A DNA stretch of 64,000 bases from JAJEAO01 sp963667635. GTDB taxonomy: Bacteria; Acidobacteriota; Vicinamibacteria; Marinacidobacterales; Marinacidobacteraceae. Shown here piece after piece: positions 26,455 to 36,250 of this stretch. The position numbers were made by a program, and so were the translations under genes. The notes beneath the pieces are model-generated. The model searched no databases, was not told where the DNA came from, and saw only the letters and a list, made by a program, of their open reading frames with translations. Location: assembly GCA_965232015.1 (NCBI GenBank), contig OZ246946.1, forward strand, positions 3,534,001 to 3,598,000, given 5' to 3'. Every line of letters starts with the position of its first letter. Positions within the stretch are counted from its first letter, which is position 1.

Positions 26455-27111
26455 ATGGGTCAGAAGGTCCATCCGTACGGGTTCCGGCTCGGCTACAGCA
26501 AGACCTGGCGGTCCCGCTGGTACGCCGCCGGGAGCTACCGCGATTCCCTGCACGAGGACCTCCAGCTGCGCCGCCTGCTGAAGCGGCGCCTGTACCACGC
26601 CGGCATCTCCAAGGTGGACATCGAGCGGCCCGGCAACAAGCTCAACATCTACATCCACACCTCCCGCCCCGGGATCATCATCGGCCGGAAGGGGACCGAG
26701 GTGGAGAAGCTGACCCGTGATCTGCGCAAGCGCACCGGGAAGGAAGTGCACATCCGGCCGCTCGAGGTCATCAAGCCGGAGCTCGACCCGCAGCTCGTCG
26801 CCGAGTCCATCGCGCTCCAGCTCGAGAAGCGGATCGCGTTCCGGCGCGCCATGCGGAGGGCGATCGAGAACACGATGCGCAACGGCGCCAAGGGCGTGCG
26901 CATTCGCTGCGCCGGGCGCCTGAACGGCGCCGACATCGCGCGCTCCGAGTGGTACCTGGAGGGGCAGTTGCCGCTCCACACCCTGCGCGCGGATATCGAG
27001 TACGGCCTCGCGGAGGCCTTCACCACCTACGGACAGATCGGGGTCAAGTGCTGGGTTTACCGAGGCGTGAGCGACCTCGTGCCCCGCGCCTCCCGGGGGC
27101 CGATGCTCTGA
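26455..27111 (+). CDS. rpsC: 30S ribosomal protein S3
   Basis: S3 helps form the mRNA entry channel. The 218-residue protein begins MGQKVHPYGFRLGYSKTWRSRW. A type II KH domain follows (IIIGRKGTEVEKLTRDL), then the C-terminal RCAGRLNGADIARSEWY block. It starts 2 bp after rplV. Confidence 0.97.
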   Translation: MGQKVHPYGFRLGYSKTWRSRWYAAGSYRDSLHEDLQLRRLLKRRLYHAGISKVDIERPGNKLNIYIHTSRPGIIIGRKGTEVEKLTRDLRKRTGKEVHIRPLEVIKPELDPQLVAESIALQLEKRIAFRRAMRRAIENTMRNGAKGVRIRCAGRLNGADIARSEWYLEGQLPLHTLRADIEYGLAEAFTTYGQIGVKCWVYRGVSDLVPRASRGPML

Positions 27112-27140
27112 CCCAGGGCTGACGAAGGAGGGAACCAGCG

Positions 27141-27563
27141 ATGCTGATGCCGAAGAAGACGCGCTACCGGAAGCGGCAGCGCGGTCGCATGCGGGGCAAG
27201 TCCTGGACCGGGCAGACCGTGGCCTTCGGCGACTACGGCCTCAAGACGCTGGAGCCCGGATACATCACGAACCGGCAGATCGAATCGGCGCGAGTCGCGA
27301 TCACGCGGTTCGTGCGGCGCACCGGACGGCTGTGGATCCGCATCTTCCCGGACCGGCCGATCACCCGGAAGCCGCAGGAAACCCGGATGGGTAAGGGGAA
27401 GGGAAGCCCCGAGGGTTGGGTCGCGGTGGTGCGCCCCGGGAGGATCCTCTTCGAAATGGAGGGAATCTCCCGCGATCAGGCGGTCGAGGCGATGCGCCTC
27501 GCCAGCCACAAGCTTCCGGTCAAGACCCGTTTCGTCGGACGCTTCGAGGAGGAGACGGGATGA
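27141..27563 (+). CDS. rplP: 50S ribosomal protein L16
   Basis: L16 organises the A-site region of 23S rRNA. The 140-residue protein begins MLMPKKTRYRKRQRGRMRG, and initiation at the second Met (27147) is equally possible. Motifs IRIFPDRPITRKPQETRMGKGKG and ALRLASHKLP-like sequence are present. GGAGGGA lies upstream. Confidence 0.96.
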   Translation: MLMPKKTRYRKRQRGRMRGKSWTGQTVAFGDYGLKTLEPGYITNRQIESARVAITRFVRRTGRLWIRIFPDRPITRKPQETRMGKGKGSPEGWVAVVRPGRILFEMEGISRDQAVEAMRLASHKLPVKTRFVGRFEEETG

Positions 27564-27784
27564 AGGCCGCCCAGGTGCGCGAGCTGACGCACGACGAGCT
27601 CGGGAACCACATCCGCGAGACGACCAGGGAGCTCTTCGAGGCGCGCATCGAGGCGACCACCGGGCAGCTCGGGCATACGCACAAGGTCAAGATGCTCCGG
27701 CGCCGACGCGCCCGGTTCCTCACGATCCTTCGCGAGCGCGAGCTCGGGATCGAGATAACGGAAGGAGGAAACGCAGCGGGCTGA
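27560..27784 (+). CDS. rpmC: 50S ribosomal protein L29
   Basis: L29 borders the tunnel exit next to L23. The start MKAAQVRELTHDELGNHIRE overlaps the rplP stop by 4 bp, giving 74 residues. LFEARIEATTGQLGHTHKVKMLRRRRARFLTILRER matches the family's two-helix core. It is a few residues longer than usual at the C-terminus. Confidence 0.93.
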   Translation: MKAAQVRELTHDELGNHIRETTRELFEARIEATTGQLGHTHKVKMLRRRRARFLTILRERELGIEITEGGNAAG

Positions 27785-27802
27785 CGCCGCTCGCGCACGG
27801 AC

Positions 27803-28048
27803 ATGCCGAAACTCATCAAGACCGGGACCGTCGTCTCCGATCGTCCGGACAAGACCATCACGGTTCTCGTGGAGCGCCTGGTGCAGCACCCGCTCTACAA
27901 GCGCCGGTACAAGAAATCCAGCCGGTTCGCGGTCCACGACGAGGCGAACGCGGCCCGACTCGGGGACCGGGTCCAGATCGAGGAGTGCCGGCCGCGGTCC
28001 CGAACCAAGCGGTTTCGCCTTCTCCGGGTGCTGGAGCGCGCGTCATGA
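27803..28048 (+). CDS. rpsQ: 30S ribosomal protein S17
   Basis: S17 is an OB-fold primary 16S-binding protein. The 81-residue protein has GTVVSDRPDKTITVLVERLVQHPLYKRRYKKS and GDRVQIEECRPRSRTKRFRLLRVLE, the full family signature. It overlaps rplN by 4 bp. Confidence 0.95.
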   Translation: MPKLIKTGTVVSDRPDKTITVLVERLVQHPLYKRRYKKSSRFAVHDEANAARLGDRVQIEECRPRSRTKRFRLLRVLERAS

Positions 28049-28425
28049 TCCAGATGCAGTCGGTGCTGCACGTGGCCGACAACTCGGGAGCCCGCCGGGT
28101 CACGTGCATCCTCCCCGCCACCCGTGCTTCGGGCGGCGGCGTGGGCCGGATCGCCCGGCTCGGGGATGTGATCACCGCATCGGTCCGGGAGGCGGCTCCC
28201 GGGAGCGCGGTGAAGAAGGGAACCGTGGTTCGCGCGGTCATCGTGCGCACCCGCAAGGAACATCGTCGGCCCGACGGCTCGTACATCCGCTTCGGAGACA
28301 ACGCCGCGGTTCTGGTGAACGACCAGAAGGAACCGACCGGGACCCGCGTCTTCGGACCGGTGGCGCGGGAGCTGCGCGAACGCCAGTTCATGAAGATCGT
28401 CTCGCTGGCGCCGGAGGTTCTCTGA
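28045..28425 (+). CDS. rplN: 50S ribosomal protein L14
   Basis: L14 forms an intersubunit bridge. Starting at the ATGA overlap gives MIQMQSVLHVADNSGAR and 126 residues, slightly above the usual 122. An internal Met at 28054 is an alternative. AVIVRTRKEHRRPDGSYIRFGDNAAVL and GTRVFGPVARELR are diagnostic. Confidence 0.95.
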   Translation: MIQMQSVLHVADNSGARRVTCILPATRASGGGVGRIARLGDVITASVREAAPGSAVKKGTVVRAVIVRTRKEHRRPDGSYIRFGDNAAVLVNDQKEPTGTRVFGPVARELRERQFMKIVSLAPEVL

Positions 28426-28426
28426 G

Positions 28427-28780
28427 ATGCCGAGTCGCCGCACCCCGCCGCCGCCCCGCCGGATCCACCTCCGGAAGAACGATCTGGTCATGGTCATCGC
28501 CGGCGCCGACAAGGGCAGGCGCGGCCGCGTCCTGCGCGTGTTCCGCGATACCGGTCGGGTCCTCGTCGAGGGAGTCCGCATGATCCAGCGCCACACCAAG
28601 GCGAACCCCCGGCAGAACATCAAGGGCGGCGTTGTGGAGCGGGAGGCGCCCATCGCGGTGTCCAACGTGATGGTCATTGATCCAGAGACGAATCTGCCCA
28701 CCCGCATCCGGCGCACCCGCCTCACCGACGGACGGAAGGTGCGGGTCAGCGTTCGCTCGGACGGAGTGATCGACCGATGA
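28427..28780 (+). CDS. rplX: 50S ribosomal protein L24
   Basis: L24 is an assembly initiator with a KOW motif (DLVMVIAGADKGRRGRVLRVFRDTGRVLVEGV). The 117-residue form has a Pro/Arg-rich N-terminal extension of about 14 residues (MPSRRTPPPPRR) not seen in short homologues. GGVVEREAPIAVSNVMVIDP is typical. It overlaps rplE by 4 bp. Confidence 0.94.
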   Translation: MPSRRTPPPPRRIHLRKNDLVMVIAGADKGRRGRVLRVFRDTGRVLVEGVRMIQRHTKANPRQNIKGGVVEREAPIAVSNVMVIDPETNLPTRIRRTRLTDGRKVRVSVRSDGVIDR

Positions 28781-29325
28781 GCCGCCTCCAGGAGCGTTAC
28801 CGCGACCGGATCGCCGGAGACCTGCGCGAGAGGCTCGGGATCGGGAGCGTCCATCAGGTGCCGCGAGTCACCAAGGTCGTCGTCAACATGGGCGTCGGCG
28901 AGGGATCCCGCGAGCACAAGTTCATTGACGCGGCGGTGAGCGACCTGCGCGCGATCACGGGGCAGCAGCCGGTCGTGACCCGGGCCCGGAAGTCGATCGC
29001 CAACTTCAAGATCCGCGACGGGATGCCGGTCGGGGCCCGGGTCACCCTGCGCGGCCGGCGCATGTACGAGTTCATGGATCGCCTGATCAACATCGCCCTG
29101 CCCCGGGTCCATGACTTCCGGGGGGTGCCGGAACGGGCCTTCGACGGACGGGGGAACTACACCCTCGGCCTCACCGATCAGTCGGTCTTCCCCGAGATCG
29201 ACTACTCGAAGATCGAGAAGACCCGCGGCATGAACATCACGATCTGCACCACGGCGGTGGAGGACGACCCCGCTCGCGAGCTGCTGCGCGCGTTCGGGAT
29301 GCCGTTCGCCCGGCGGGAAGGCTGA
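28777..29325 (+). CDS. rplE: 50S ribosomal protein L5
   Basis: L5 binds 5S rRNA in the central protuberance. The 182-residue protein has VPRVTKVVVNMGVGEGSRE, GARVTLRGRRMYEFMDRLI and the C-terminal DYSKIEKTRGMNITICTTA block, all canonical. Translation is coupled to rplX by ATGA. Confidence 0.96.
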   Translation: MSRLQERYRDRIAGDLRERLGIGSVHQVPRVTKVVVNMGVGEGSREHKFIDAAVSDLRAITGQQPVVTRARKSIANFKIRDGMPVGARVTLRGRRMYEFMDRLINIALPRVHDFRGVPERAFDGRGNYTLGLTDQSVFPEIDYSKIEKTRGMNITICTTAVEDDPARELLRAFGMPFARREG

Positions 29326-29351
29326 GCGAGGGGTCGAAGGGAGAACGAACC

Positions 29352-29537
29352 GTGGCGAAGAAATCACTGATTGCCAAGGCCAAGGCAAAGCCCAAGTTCC
29401 GGGTCCGGGGCTACAACCGTTGTCTCAACTGCGGACGATCCCGCGCCTATCTGCGCAAGTTCGGGCTCTGCCGCCTGTGTTTCCGCAAGTACGCGCTCGC
29501 GGGCGAGATCCCTGGCGTGATCAAGGCGAGCTGGTAG
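29352..29537 (+). CDS. rpsN: 30S ribosomal protein S14, zinc-binding type Z
   Basis: This is the short 61-residue S14 with a GTG start and the zinc site C24-X2-C27-X12-C40-X2-C43. The core NRCLNCGRSRAYLRKFGLCRLCFRKYA and C-terminus GEIPGVIKASW identify type Z. It is the only S14 seen in the window, consistent with the other C+ ribosomal proteins here. Confidence 0.95.
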   Translation: MAKKSLIAKAKAKPKFRVRGYNRCLNCGRSRAYLRKFGLCRLCFRKYALAGEIPGVIKASW

Positions 29538-29546
29538 GAGTCCTCC

Positions 29547-29942
29547 ATGTGGTCTGACCCCATTTCCGACATGCTGACCCGGATCCGCAACGCCGTGCGG
29601 GCCCGTCACGACTACGCCGAGATCCCGGCCTCGGGCCTCAAGCAGGAGATCGTCCGTATCCTCCACGAGGAGGGGTACGTGGACGGCTGGGAACGGCTGC
29701 CCGCCCATCCCCAGGACATCCTGCGGGTCCGCATCCGACGGCTGCCCGGGAACCGGGATGCGTTGACCGGGCTGAAGCGGGTGTCGAAGCCCGGCACCCG
29801 GGTTTACGCCTCGAGCTCCGGCATCATGAAGACGCAGGGCGGCCTCGGAGTCACGGTGCTCTCGACGTCGCGCGGCGTGATGACCGGCCGTCAGGCCCGC
29901 GAACTGGGCGTCGGCGGCGAGATCCTCTGCCAGGTCTGGTGA
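29547..29942 (+). CDS. rpsH: 30S ribosomal protein S8
   Basis: S8 binds the central domain of 16S rRNA and in many bacteria represses the spc operon. The 131-residue protein shows DPISDMLTRIRNAVRARH and the C-terminal SSSGIMKTQGGLGVTVLSTSRGVMTGRQARELGVGGEILCQVW block. Confidence 0.96.
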   Translation: MWSDPISDMLTRIRNAVRARHDYAEIPASGLKQEIVRILHEEGYVDGWERLPAHPQDILRVRIRRLPGNRDALTGLKRVSKPGTRVYASSSGIMKTQGGLGVTVLSTSRGVMTGRQARELGVGGEILCQVW

Positions 29943-29979
29943 GAGTGCGCTTCCACATTCGAGGTCGGAGAGGAGAGCG

Positions 29980-30513
29980 ATGTCCCGCATTGGCGTGAAG
30001 CCGATCCCGCTCCCGGCCGGGGTGTCGGTGATGATCGGCGATTCCGAGGTCCATGTCCGCGGTCCGAAGGGGTCCCTGACCTCTCCCGTGCCTCCCGGCG
30101 TGGCGGTCCGGCAGGAGGACTCGCGTCTCCGCGTGTCCCTGGCGAGCCGTGGCGGCACCAAGGCGATGTGGGGTCTTGCCCGGGCGCTTCTCGCGAACGC
30201 CGTGACCGGCGTCTCCACCGGGTTCCGCAAGGAACTCGACATCGTGGGAGTCGGCTATCGGGCCCAGGTCCAGGGTCGTCAGGTGAACTTCTCGCTCGGG
30301 TACTCGCACCCGATCGAGTTCCCGATCCCGCCGGGCATCGAAGTGCAGGTGGACAAGCGAACGCACATCGTGGTTTCGGGAATCGACAAGCAGGCGGTCG
30401 GCGAAGTGGCGGCGCGGATGCGGGCGCTGCGCAAGCCCGACCCCTACAAGCAGAAGGGCGTTCGCTACACCGGGGAACGCCTCATCAAGAAGGCTGGCAA
30501 GACCGGCGCCTGA
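29980..30513 (+). CDS. rplF: 50S ribosomal protein L6
   Basis: L6 lies near the factor-binding site. The 177-residue, two-domain protein has SRIGVKPIPLPAGVSV, the central VGVGYRAQVQGRQVNFSLGYSHPIEFPIP repeat and the terminal RKPDPYKQKGVRYTGERLIKKAGK signature. GGAGAG precedes the ATG. Confidence 0.96.
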   Translation: MSRIGVKPIPLPAGVSVMIGDSEVHVRGPKGSLTSPVPPGVAVRQEDSRLRVSLASRGGTKAMWGLARALLANAVTGVSTGFRKELDIVGVGYRAQVQGRQVNFSLGYSHPIEFPIPPGIEVQVDKRTHIVVSGIDKQAVGEVAARMRALRKPDPYKQKGVRYTGERLIKKAGKTGA

Positions 30514-30534
30514 GGCAGGAGACCGAGAGAACCC

Positions 30535-30888
30535 ATGTCGAAGCTGACCCGCCGCCAGATGCGGCGGCGCATCCACGCCCGGATCCGCCGGAAGGTCGTC
30601 GGGACCTCCGACCGGCCACGGCTGGCGGTGTTCCGGTCGCTGAAGCACATCTACGCCCAGGTGATTGACGACACCGCCGGGCGCACCCTGGTGGCGGCGG
30701 GAAGCCGCGAGGTCGGAGTCGCTGACGGCGGCAACGCCAGCGGCGCCACCGCGGTCGGGACTCTCCTGGCCGAGCGCGCCCGCACCGCCGGGATCCGGAC
30801 CGTGGTCTTCGACCGCGGCGGAGTCAAGTACCACGGGCGGGTCAAGGCGCTCGCCGACGCCGTTCGCGCGGGAGGGATCCGATGCTGA
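30535..30888 (+). CDS. rplR: 50S ribosomal protein L18
   Basis: L18 binds 5S rRNA beside L5. The 117-residue protein has the RPRLAVFRSLKHIYAQVIDDTAGRTLVAA core and VFDRGGVKYHGRVKALADAVRAGGI at the C-terminus. Its last 7 bases overlap the start of rpsE. Confidence 0.95.
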   Translation: MSKLTRRQMRRRIHARIRRKVVGTSDRPRLAVFRSLKHIYAQVIDDTAGRTLVAAGSREVGVADGGNASGATAVGTLLAERARTAGIRTVVFDRGGVKYHGRVKALADAVRAGGIRC

Positions 30889-31445
30889 ACATGCGCCCCC
30901 CGGGGCGGCGCCCGCCCCGCGGGCCCCGCAACATGCAGCTCGAGCGGACGGGAGATCCGGACCTCAAGGACAAGGTGGTCTCGATCAACCGTGTCACCAA
31001 GGTGGTGAAGGGCGGCAAGAACCTGTCGTTCTCCGCTCTCGTCATCGTGGGCAACGAGAACGGCCGCGTGGGTTTCGGACTCGGCAAGGCCCGCGAGGTT
31101 CCCGCGGCGATCAAGAAGGGAATCGAGATCGCCAAGAAGAACCTGACCGAGATCCCGCGCGAGGGCACCACGATCATGCACAAGGTCGTCGGAGTCTTCG
31201 GAGCCGGCCGCGTTCTGCTGAAGCCCGCCTCCGAAGGGACCGGAGTGATCGCGGGCGGCCCCGTCCGCGCCGTGATCGAGCTCGCCGGCATCCGCGACAT
31301 CCTGACCAAGTCCCTCGGCACCGCGAACCCGAAGAACGTGGTCGAGGCCACCATGGCCGGACTGCTGTCGCTCCGCACCCGGGAACAGGTCGCCGAGCTC
31401 CGGGGCAAGGACGTGAGCCACATCGAAGCCGAGATGAAGGCATAG
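30882..31445 (+). CDS. rpsE: 30S ribosomal protein S5
   Basis: S5 affects decoding fidelity and lines the mRNA entry channel. The 187-residue protein has an Arg/Pro-rich N-terminus, then DKVVSINRVTKVVKGGKNLSFSALVIVGNENGRVGFGLGKAREVP. VIAGGPVRAVIELAGIRDILTKSLGTANPKNVVEATMAGL matches the second domain. Confidence 0.96.
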   Translation: MLNMRPPGRRPPRGPRNMQLERTGDPDLKDKVVSINRVTKVVKGGKNLSFSALVIVGNENGRVGFGLGKAREVPAAIKKGIEIAKKNLTEIPREGTTIMHKVVGVFGAGRVLLKPASEGTGVIAGGPVRAVIELAGIRDILTKSLGTANPKNVVEATMAGLLSLRTREQVAELRGKDVSHIEAEMKA

Positions 31446-31474
31446 AGCAAGAGAGCAAGAAGGACAAGAACGCC

Positions 31475-31714
31475 ATGACATCCACCGGTTCCGAAGGAAG
31501 CCCAGACCGGCCGGCGGTCACCGTGCAGCAGGTTCGCGGCCTCGCCGGCTCCACGCGGCATCAGCGGGCCGTCGTCCGCGGCCTCGGCTTGCGCCGCATC
31601 GGTCACACCGTGACCCGGCCGGACAACCCGATGACGCGGGGCATGGTGGCCCGGGTGCCGCATCTGGTTCGCATCATCGCCGCCTCGACGGAGAGCGGGA
31701 GGGACGAGTCGTGA
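31475..31714 (+). CDS. rpmD: 50S ribosomal protein L30
   Basis: L30 is a small 50S protein absent from some phyla. The 79-residue product has a 14-residue Ser/Gly-rich extension before TVQQVRGLAGSTRHQRAVVRGLGLRRIGHTVTRPDNPMTRGMVARVPHLV, which matches the family core. The ATG was chosen inside a longer open frame because it follows the rpsE stop. It overlaps rplO by 4 bp. Confidence 0.93.
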   Translation: MTSTGSEGSPDRPAVTVQQVRGLAGSTRHQRAVVRGLGLRRIGHTVTRPDNPMTRGMVARVPHLVRIIAASTESGRDES

Positions 31715-32228
31715 GTCTCCACGAGTTGAAGCCGCCCGCCGGCGCCGTCCGTCCGCGCAAGCGGCGCGGTCGCGGCCCCGGCTCCGGGACCGGCAAGACC
31801 GCCGGCCGGGGTCACAAGGGCGCCCGTTCCCGGTCCGGCTACTCGCTCCGGCGAGGCTTCGAGGGCGGCCAGATGCCGCTCATCCGCCGGGTGCCGAAGC
31901 GCGGGTTCACCAACATCTTTCGCCGCGAGTTCGAGATCGTGAATGTCTCCGATCTGGACCGGTTCGCCGATGGGGCGGTCGTCTCCGAGCGCGAGTTCGC
32001 GGAGGCCCGGCTGGTCCGGGGGCTCCGCGTGGTCCCCCGCGGCGAGGGCGAGGAGCCGAAGCTGGTTCGCCGCCGCGGCTTCCGGATCAAGGTGCTCGGC
32101 GACGGCGAAGTGGACCGGCGGTTGACGATCCGCGCGCACGCGTTCAGCGGCGCCGCCCGCCGCAAGATCGAAGCGGCGGGCGGAACCTGCGAAGTGCTCG
32201 GCAACGGTCCCGAGGGTGGAGCCGGCTC

Positions 32229-32232
<4 letters not shown>
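31711..32232 (+). CDS. rplO: 50S ribosomal protein L15
   Basis: L15 assists late 50S assembly. The 173-residue protein uses a GTG start (GTGA overlap). It contains the Gly/Arg-rich N-terminal RKRRGRGPGSGTGKTAGRGHKGARSRSGY and FEGGQMPLIRRVPKRGF. It is longer than E. coli L15 (144), mainly in the middle and C-terminal region. Confidence 0.95.
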
Positions 32233-33611
<1,379 letters not shown>

Positions 33612-33627
33612 GGCTCGAGAGACTCCG

Positions 33628-34209
33628 ATGCGCGCGATCATCCTGCTCGGCCCTCCCGGCGCGGGCAAGGGCACGCAGGCGGAGCGTCTGGCCGCGGCGC
33701 TCGGGGTGGCGCACATCTCGACCGGCGCGATCCTGCGCCAGGCCGCCGCCGAGGGAACCCCTCTCGGCCTCGAAGCGCGGCGGATCATGCAGGCGGGCGA
33801 GCTCGTCAGCGATGCGCTGGTTCTCGACATCGTCGAGGAGCGGGTGCGCGCCGACGATTGCCGCGAGGGGTTCATCCTCGACGGCTATCCGCGGAACCGG
33901 GCCCAGGCGGAGGCGCTCGATGGTCTGCTGCTCCGGATCGGCGCCGCTCCGGTCGTCGTCAACATCGCCGTTCCGACCGCGGAGCTGGAGTCCCGCATCC
34001 GTTTTCGCCGGCTCGAAACCGGGCGGGAGGACGACGCGGAGGCTGCGGTTCGGCGCCGCCTCGCGATCTACGATGCCGAATCCCGTCCCCTCCTCGACCA
34101 CTACCGGGATCGGGTGAAACTGATTTCGGGGCTGGGCTCGCGCGATGAAGTGTTCGAACGTCTCCAGGAGCAGATCCTCGGGGAACTCGTCGGAGCCGGC
34201 GTCGCATGA
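33628..34209 (+). CDS. adk: Adenylate kinase
   Basis: Adk interconverts ATP + AMP and 2 ADP. The 193-residue short form has P-loop GPPGAGKGTQAERLA, AMP-binding HISTGAILRQA and DGYPRNRAQAEAL. The LID is short, with no zinc-type Cys residues, which explains the length. Position between secY and map is standard. Confidence 0.96.
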   Translation: MRAIILLGPPGAGKGTQAERLAAALGVAHISTGAILRQAAAEGTPLGLEARRIMQAGELVSDALVLDIVEERVRADDCREGFILDGYPRNRAQAEALDGLLLRIGAAPVVVNIAVPTAELESRIRFRRLETGREDDAEAAVRRRLAIYDAESRPLLDHYRDRVKLISGLGSRDEVFERLQEQILGELVGAGVA

Positions 34210-35006
34210 CCGTACGCACCGACGTCGAGCTGGACAAGCTCCACCAGGCCAACGCCATCACCGTGGAGACGCTCGAGCTGCTGTCGCGGAACGTGGAGCC
34301 GGGCATGACGACGGCGCGGCTCGACCGGATGGCGGCCGCGAACCTGAAGCGGCACGGCGTACGGCCCGCGTTCAAGGGGTACCGCGGCTTCCCGGCGACG
34401 CTTTGCGTCTCGGTGAACAACGAAGTGGTGCACGGGATTCCGTCGCGGTGGCGGCGCCTGCGCGACGGCGACATCGTCAGCCTGGACTTCGGTTGCATCG
34501 TGGACGGCTACTACGGCGACAACGCCATCACCGTCCCGGTCGGTGACGTGACGCCGGAGGCGGCCCGTCTGCTCGAGGTGACCGAAGAGGCCCTTCACGC
34601 CGGGATCGCGGCGGCGCGTCCCGGGAGTCCGGTGGCTTCGATCGGGACCGCCGTGTCGAGCATCGTGGAGCGGCGGGGCTACTCGGTCGTTCGCGAGTAC
34701 GGCGGGCACGGGATTGGAACCAGCCTGCACTCGGATCCGTTCGTTCCCAACTTTCGGGATCCGAGACACACCACGAAACTGGTCCCCGGCGGGGTGATCG
34801 CCATCGAGCCGATGGTGAACCACGGCGGGTCGGGCGTGCGCGTCAAGCGCGACCGTTGGACCGTGATCACCCGGGACGGCAGTCTGTCCGCCCATTTCGA
34901 GCGCTCCATCGCCATCACCGACGACGGGGCCTGGATCCTCGCCGAGCCCCGCGGGACGGCTCGCGAGATGCGGGACGACGCCTCTGTCAGGGGAAGGAAG
35001 ACATGA
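34206..35006 (+). CDS. map: Methionine aminopeptidase, type I
   Basis: Map removes the initiator Met from nascent proteins. The 266-residue enzyme shows the pita-bread fold residues: His in NNEVVHGIP, metal ligands in LDFGCIVDGYYGDNAITV (two Asp), GGHGIGTSLHSDP (His) and IEPMVN plus the terminal Glu region. It overlaps adk and infA by 4 bp each. Confidence 0.96.
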   Translation: MTVRTDVELDKLHQANAITVETLELLSRNVEPGMTTARLDRMAAANLKRHGVRPAFKGYRGFPATLCVSVNNEVVHGIPSRWRRLRDGDIVSLDFGCIVDGYYGDNAITVPVGDVTPEAARLLEVTEEALHAGIAAARPGSPVASIGTAVSSIVERRGYSVVREYGGHGIGTSLHSDPFVPNFRDPRHTTKLVPGGVIAIEPMVNHGGSGVRVKRDRWTVITRDGSLSAHFERSIAITDDGAWILAEPRGTAREMRDDASVRGRKT

Positions 35007-35224
35007 CGAAGGAAGGAGCGATTTCGGTGGAGGCGATCGTCCTCGAACCACTGCCCAACGCGATGTTCCGGGTCAAGCTGGACACCGCCGACCACAAGGT
35101 GCTCGCCCACGTATCCGGGAAGATGCGGAAGAGTTTCATCAAGGTGCTGCCCGGGGATCGGGTGCTCGTCGAGCTCTCCCCCTATGACCTGAGTCGCGGC
35201 CGCATCGTGTACCGGTGCAAGTAG
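35003..35224 (+). CDS. infA: Translation initiation factor IF-1
   Basis: IF-1 blocks the A site during initiation. The 73-residue OB-fold protein starts MTKEGAISVEAIVLEPLPNAMFRVKL and ends SPYDLSRGRIVYRCK. The start overlaps the map stop by 4 bp; the longer upstream frame is not coding. Confidence 0.96.
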   Translation: MTKEGAISVEAIVLEPLPNAMFRVKLDTADHKVLAHVSGKMRKSFIKVLPGDRVLVELSPYDLSRGRIVYRCK

Positions 35225-35257
35225 CGCCATGAACCGGGTCATCCCAGGGAGCCACCC

Positions 35258-35371
35258 ATGAAGGTACGCGCGTCGGTGCGTCGGATGTGCGCCAAGTGCC
35301 GGATCATCCGTCGCCGGAGAGTGGTCCGGGTGATCTGCGAGAACCCCAAGCACAAGCAGCGTCAGAAGTGA
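35258..35371 (+). CDS. rpmJ: 50S ribosomal protein L36
   Basis: This 37-residue protein, found by eye, reads MKVRASVRRMCAKCRIIRRR and ends NPKHKQRQK. Zinc ligands C11, C14, C27 and H32 are intact (C+ form). It sits between infA and rpsM as in most bacteria. Confidence 0.95.
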   Translation: MKVRASVRRMCAKCRIIRRRRVVRVICENPKHKQRQK

Positions 35372-35446
35372 GCGGAGTGATGAGGGGTTTCGTCCGATCC
35401 GGCGCCTTCGCCACCGCGCTCACGGTCACCTGAGGAGGAACGTTCC

Positions 35447-35809
35447 ATGGCCAGAATCGCCGGCGTGGACCTGCCGCGTCGCAAGCGGATCGACATCGGT
35501 CTGACCTACATCTTTGGAGTCGGCCCCCACCGGGCCGGCCGGGTGCTGGCGAAGGCGGAGATCGAGCCGCATCGCAAGGTCAGCGAGTTGTCGGAAGAGG
35601 AGGTGAGCCGGATCACCCGGGTCATCGACGCCGAAGGGGGTGTCGAGGGAGACCTCCGCAAGCGGATCTCCATGGATCTCAAGAGGCTCATGGATATCGG
35701 TTGCTACCGCGGCCTCCGCCATCGTCGGGGGCTCCCGGCGCGGGGACAGCGAACCAAGACGAATTCCCGCACCCGGCGCGGTCCGCGGCGCGGCATGCGC
35801 CGCCGCTGA
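35447..35809 (+). CDS. rpsM: 30S ribosomal protein S13
   Basis: S13 contacts the P-site tRNA and forms bridges to the 50S. The 120-residue protein starts MARIAGVDLPRRKRIDIGLTYIFGVG, after GAGGAGGAA. It ends with the basic GLPARGQRTKTNSRTRRGPRR tail typical of the family. Confidence 0.97.
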   Translation: MARIAGVDLPRRKRIDIGLTYIFGVGPHRAGRVLAKAEIEPHRKVSELSEEEVSRITRVIDAEGGVEGDLRKRISMDLKRLMDIGCYRGLRHRRGLPARGQRTKTNSRTRRGPRRGMRRR

Positions 35810-35841
35810 GGCGAGACCCAAAGGGAACCGACTGAGGAAAC

Positions 35842-36240
35842 ATGGCCAAGAAGAAAGCGAAGCGCCGCACCGGCAAGAGGCGCGAGAGGCGCACTCTGAC
35901 CGCCGGCGTGGTATCCATCCAGGCGACCTACCACAACACGATCGTGACCTTCGCTGATCCGGCGGGCAACGTGGTGTGCTGGTCGAGCGCCGGAGCGCAG
36001 GGCTTCACCGGATCGCGCAAGCAGACCCCGTTCGCCGCCCAGCAGGCGGCGGGGGCGGCCGCCCGGGAGGCCCGTACGCTCGGGTGCACCCATGTGGACG
36101 TCCACGTCAAGGGGCCGGGTTCCGGGCGCGAGGCGGCGATTCGCGCCGTGGCCGCGGCTGGAATCGAGGTCAAGACGATCCGGGACGTGACGCCCATCCC
36201 CCACAACGGGTGCCGGCCCCCCAAGAAGCGACGGAACTAG
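35842..36240 (+). CDS. rpsK: 30S ribosomal protein S11
   Basis: S11 is in the 30S platform near the E site. The 132-residue protein has the Lys/Arg-rich N-terminus, then QATYHNTIVTFADPAGNVVCWSSAGAQGFTGSRKQTPFAAQ. It ends DVTPIPHNGCRPPKKRRN, the diagnostic C-terminus. Confidence 0.97.
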   Translation: MAKKKAKRRTGKRRERRTLTAGVVSIQATYHNTIVTFADPAGNVVCWSSAGAQGFTGSRKQTPFAAQQAAGAAAREARTLGCTHVDVHVKGPGSGREAAIRAVAAAGIEVKTIRDVTPIPHNGCRPPKKRRN

Positions 36241-36250
36241 GAGAAGCGAC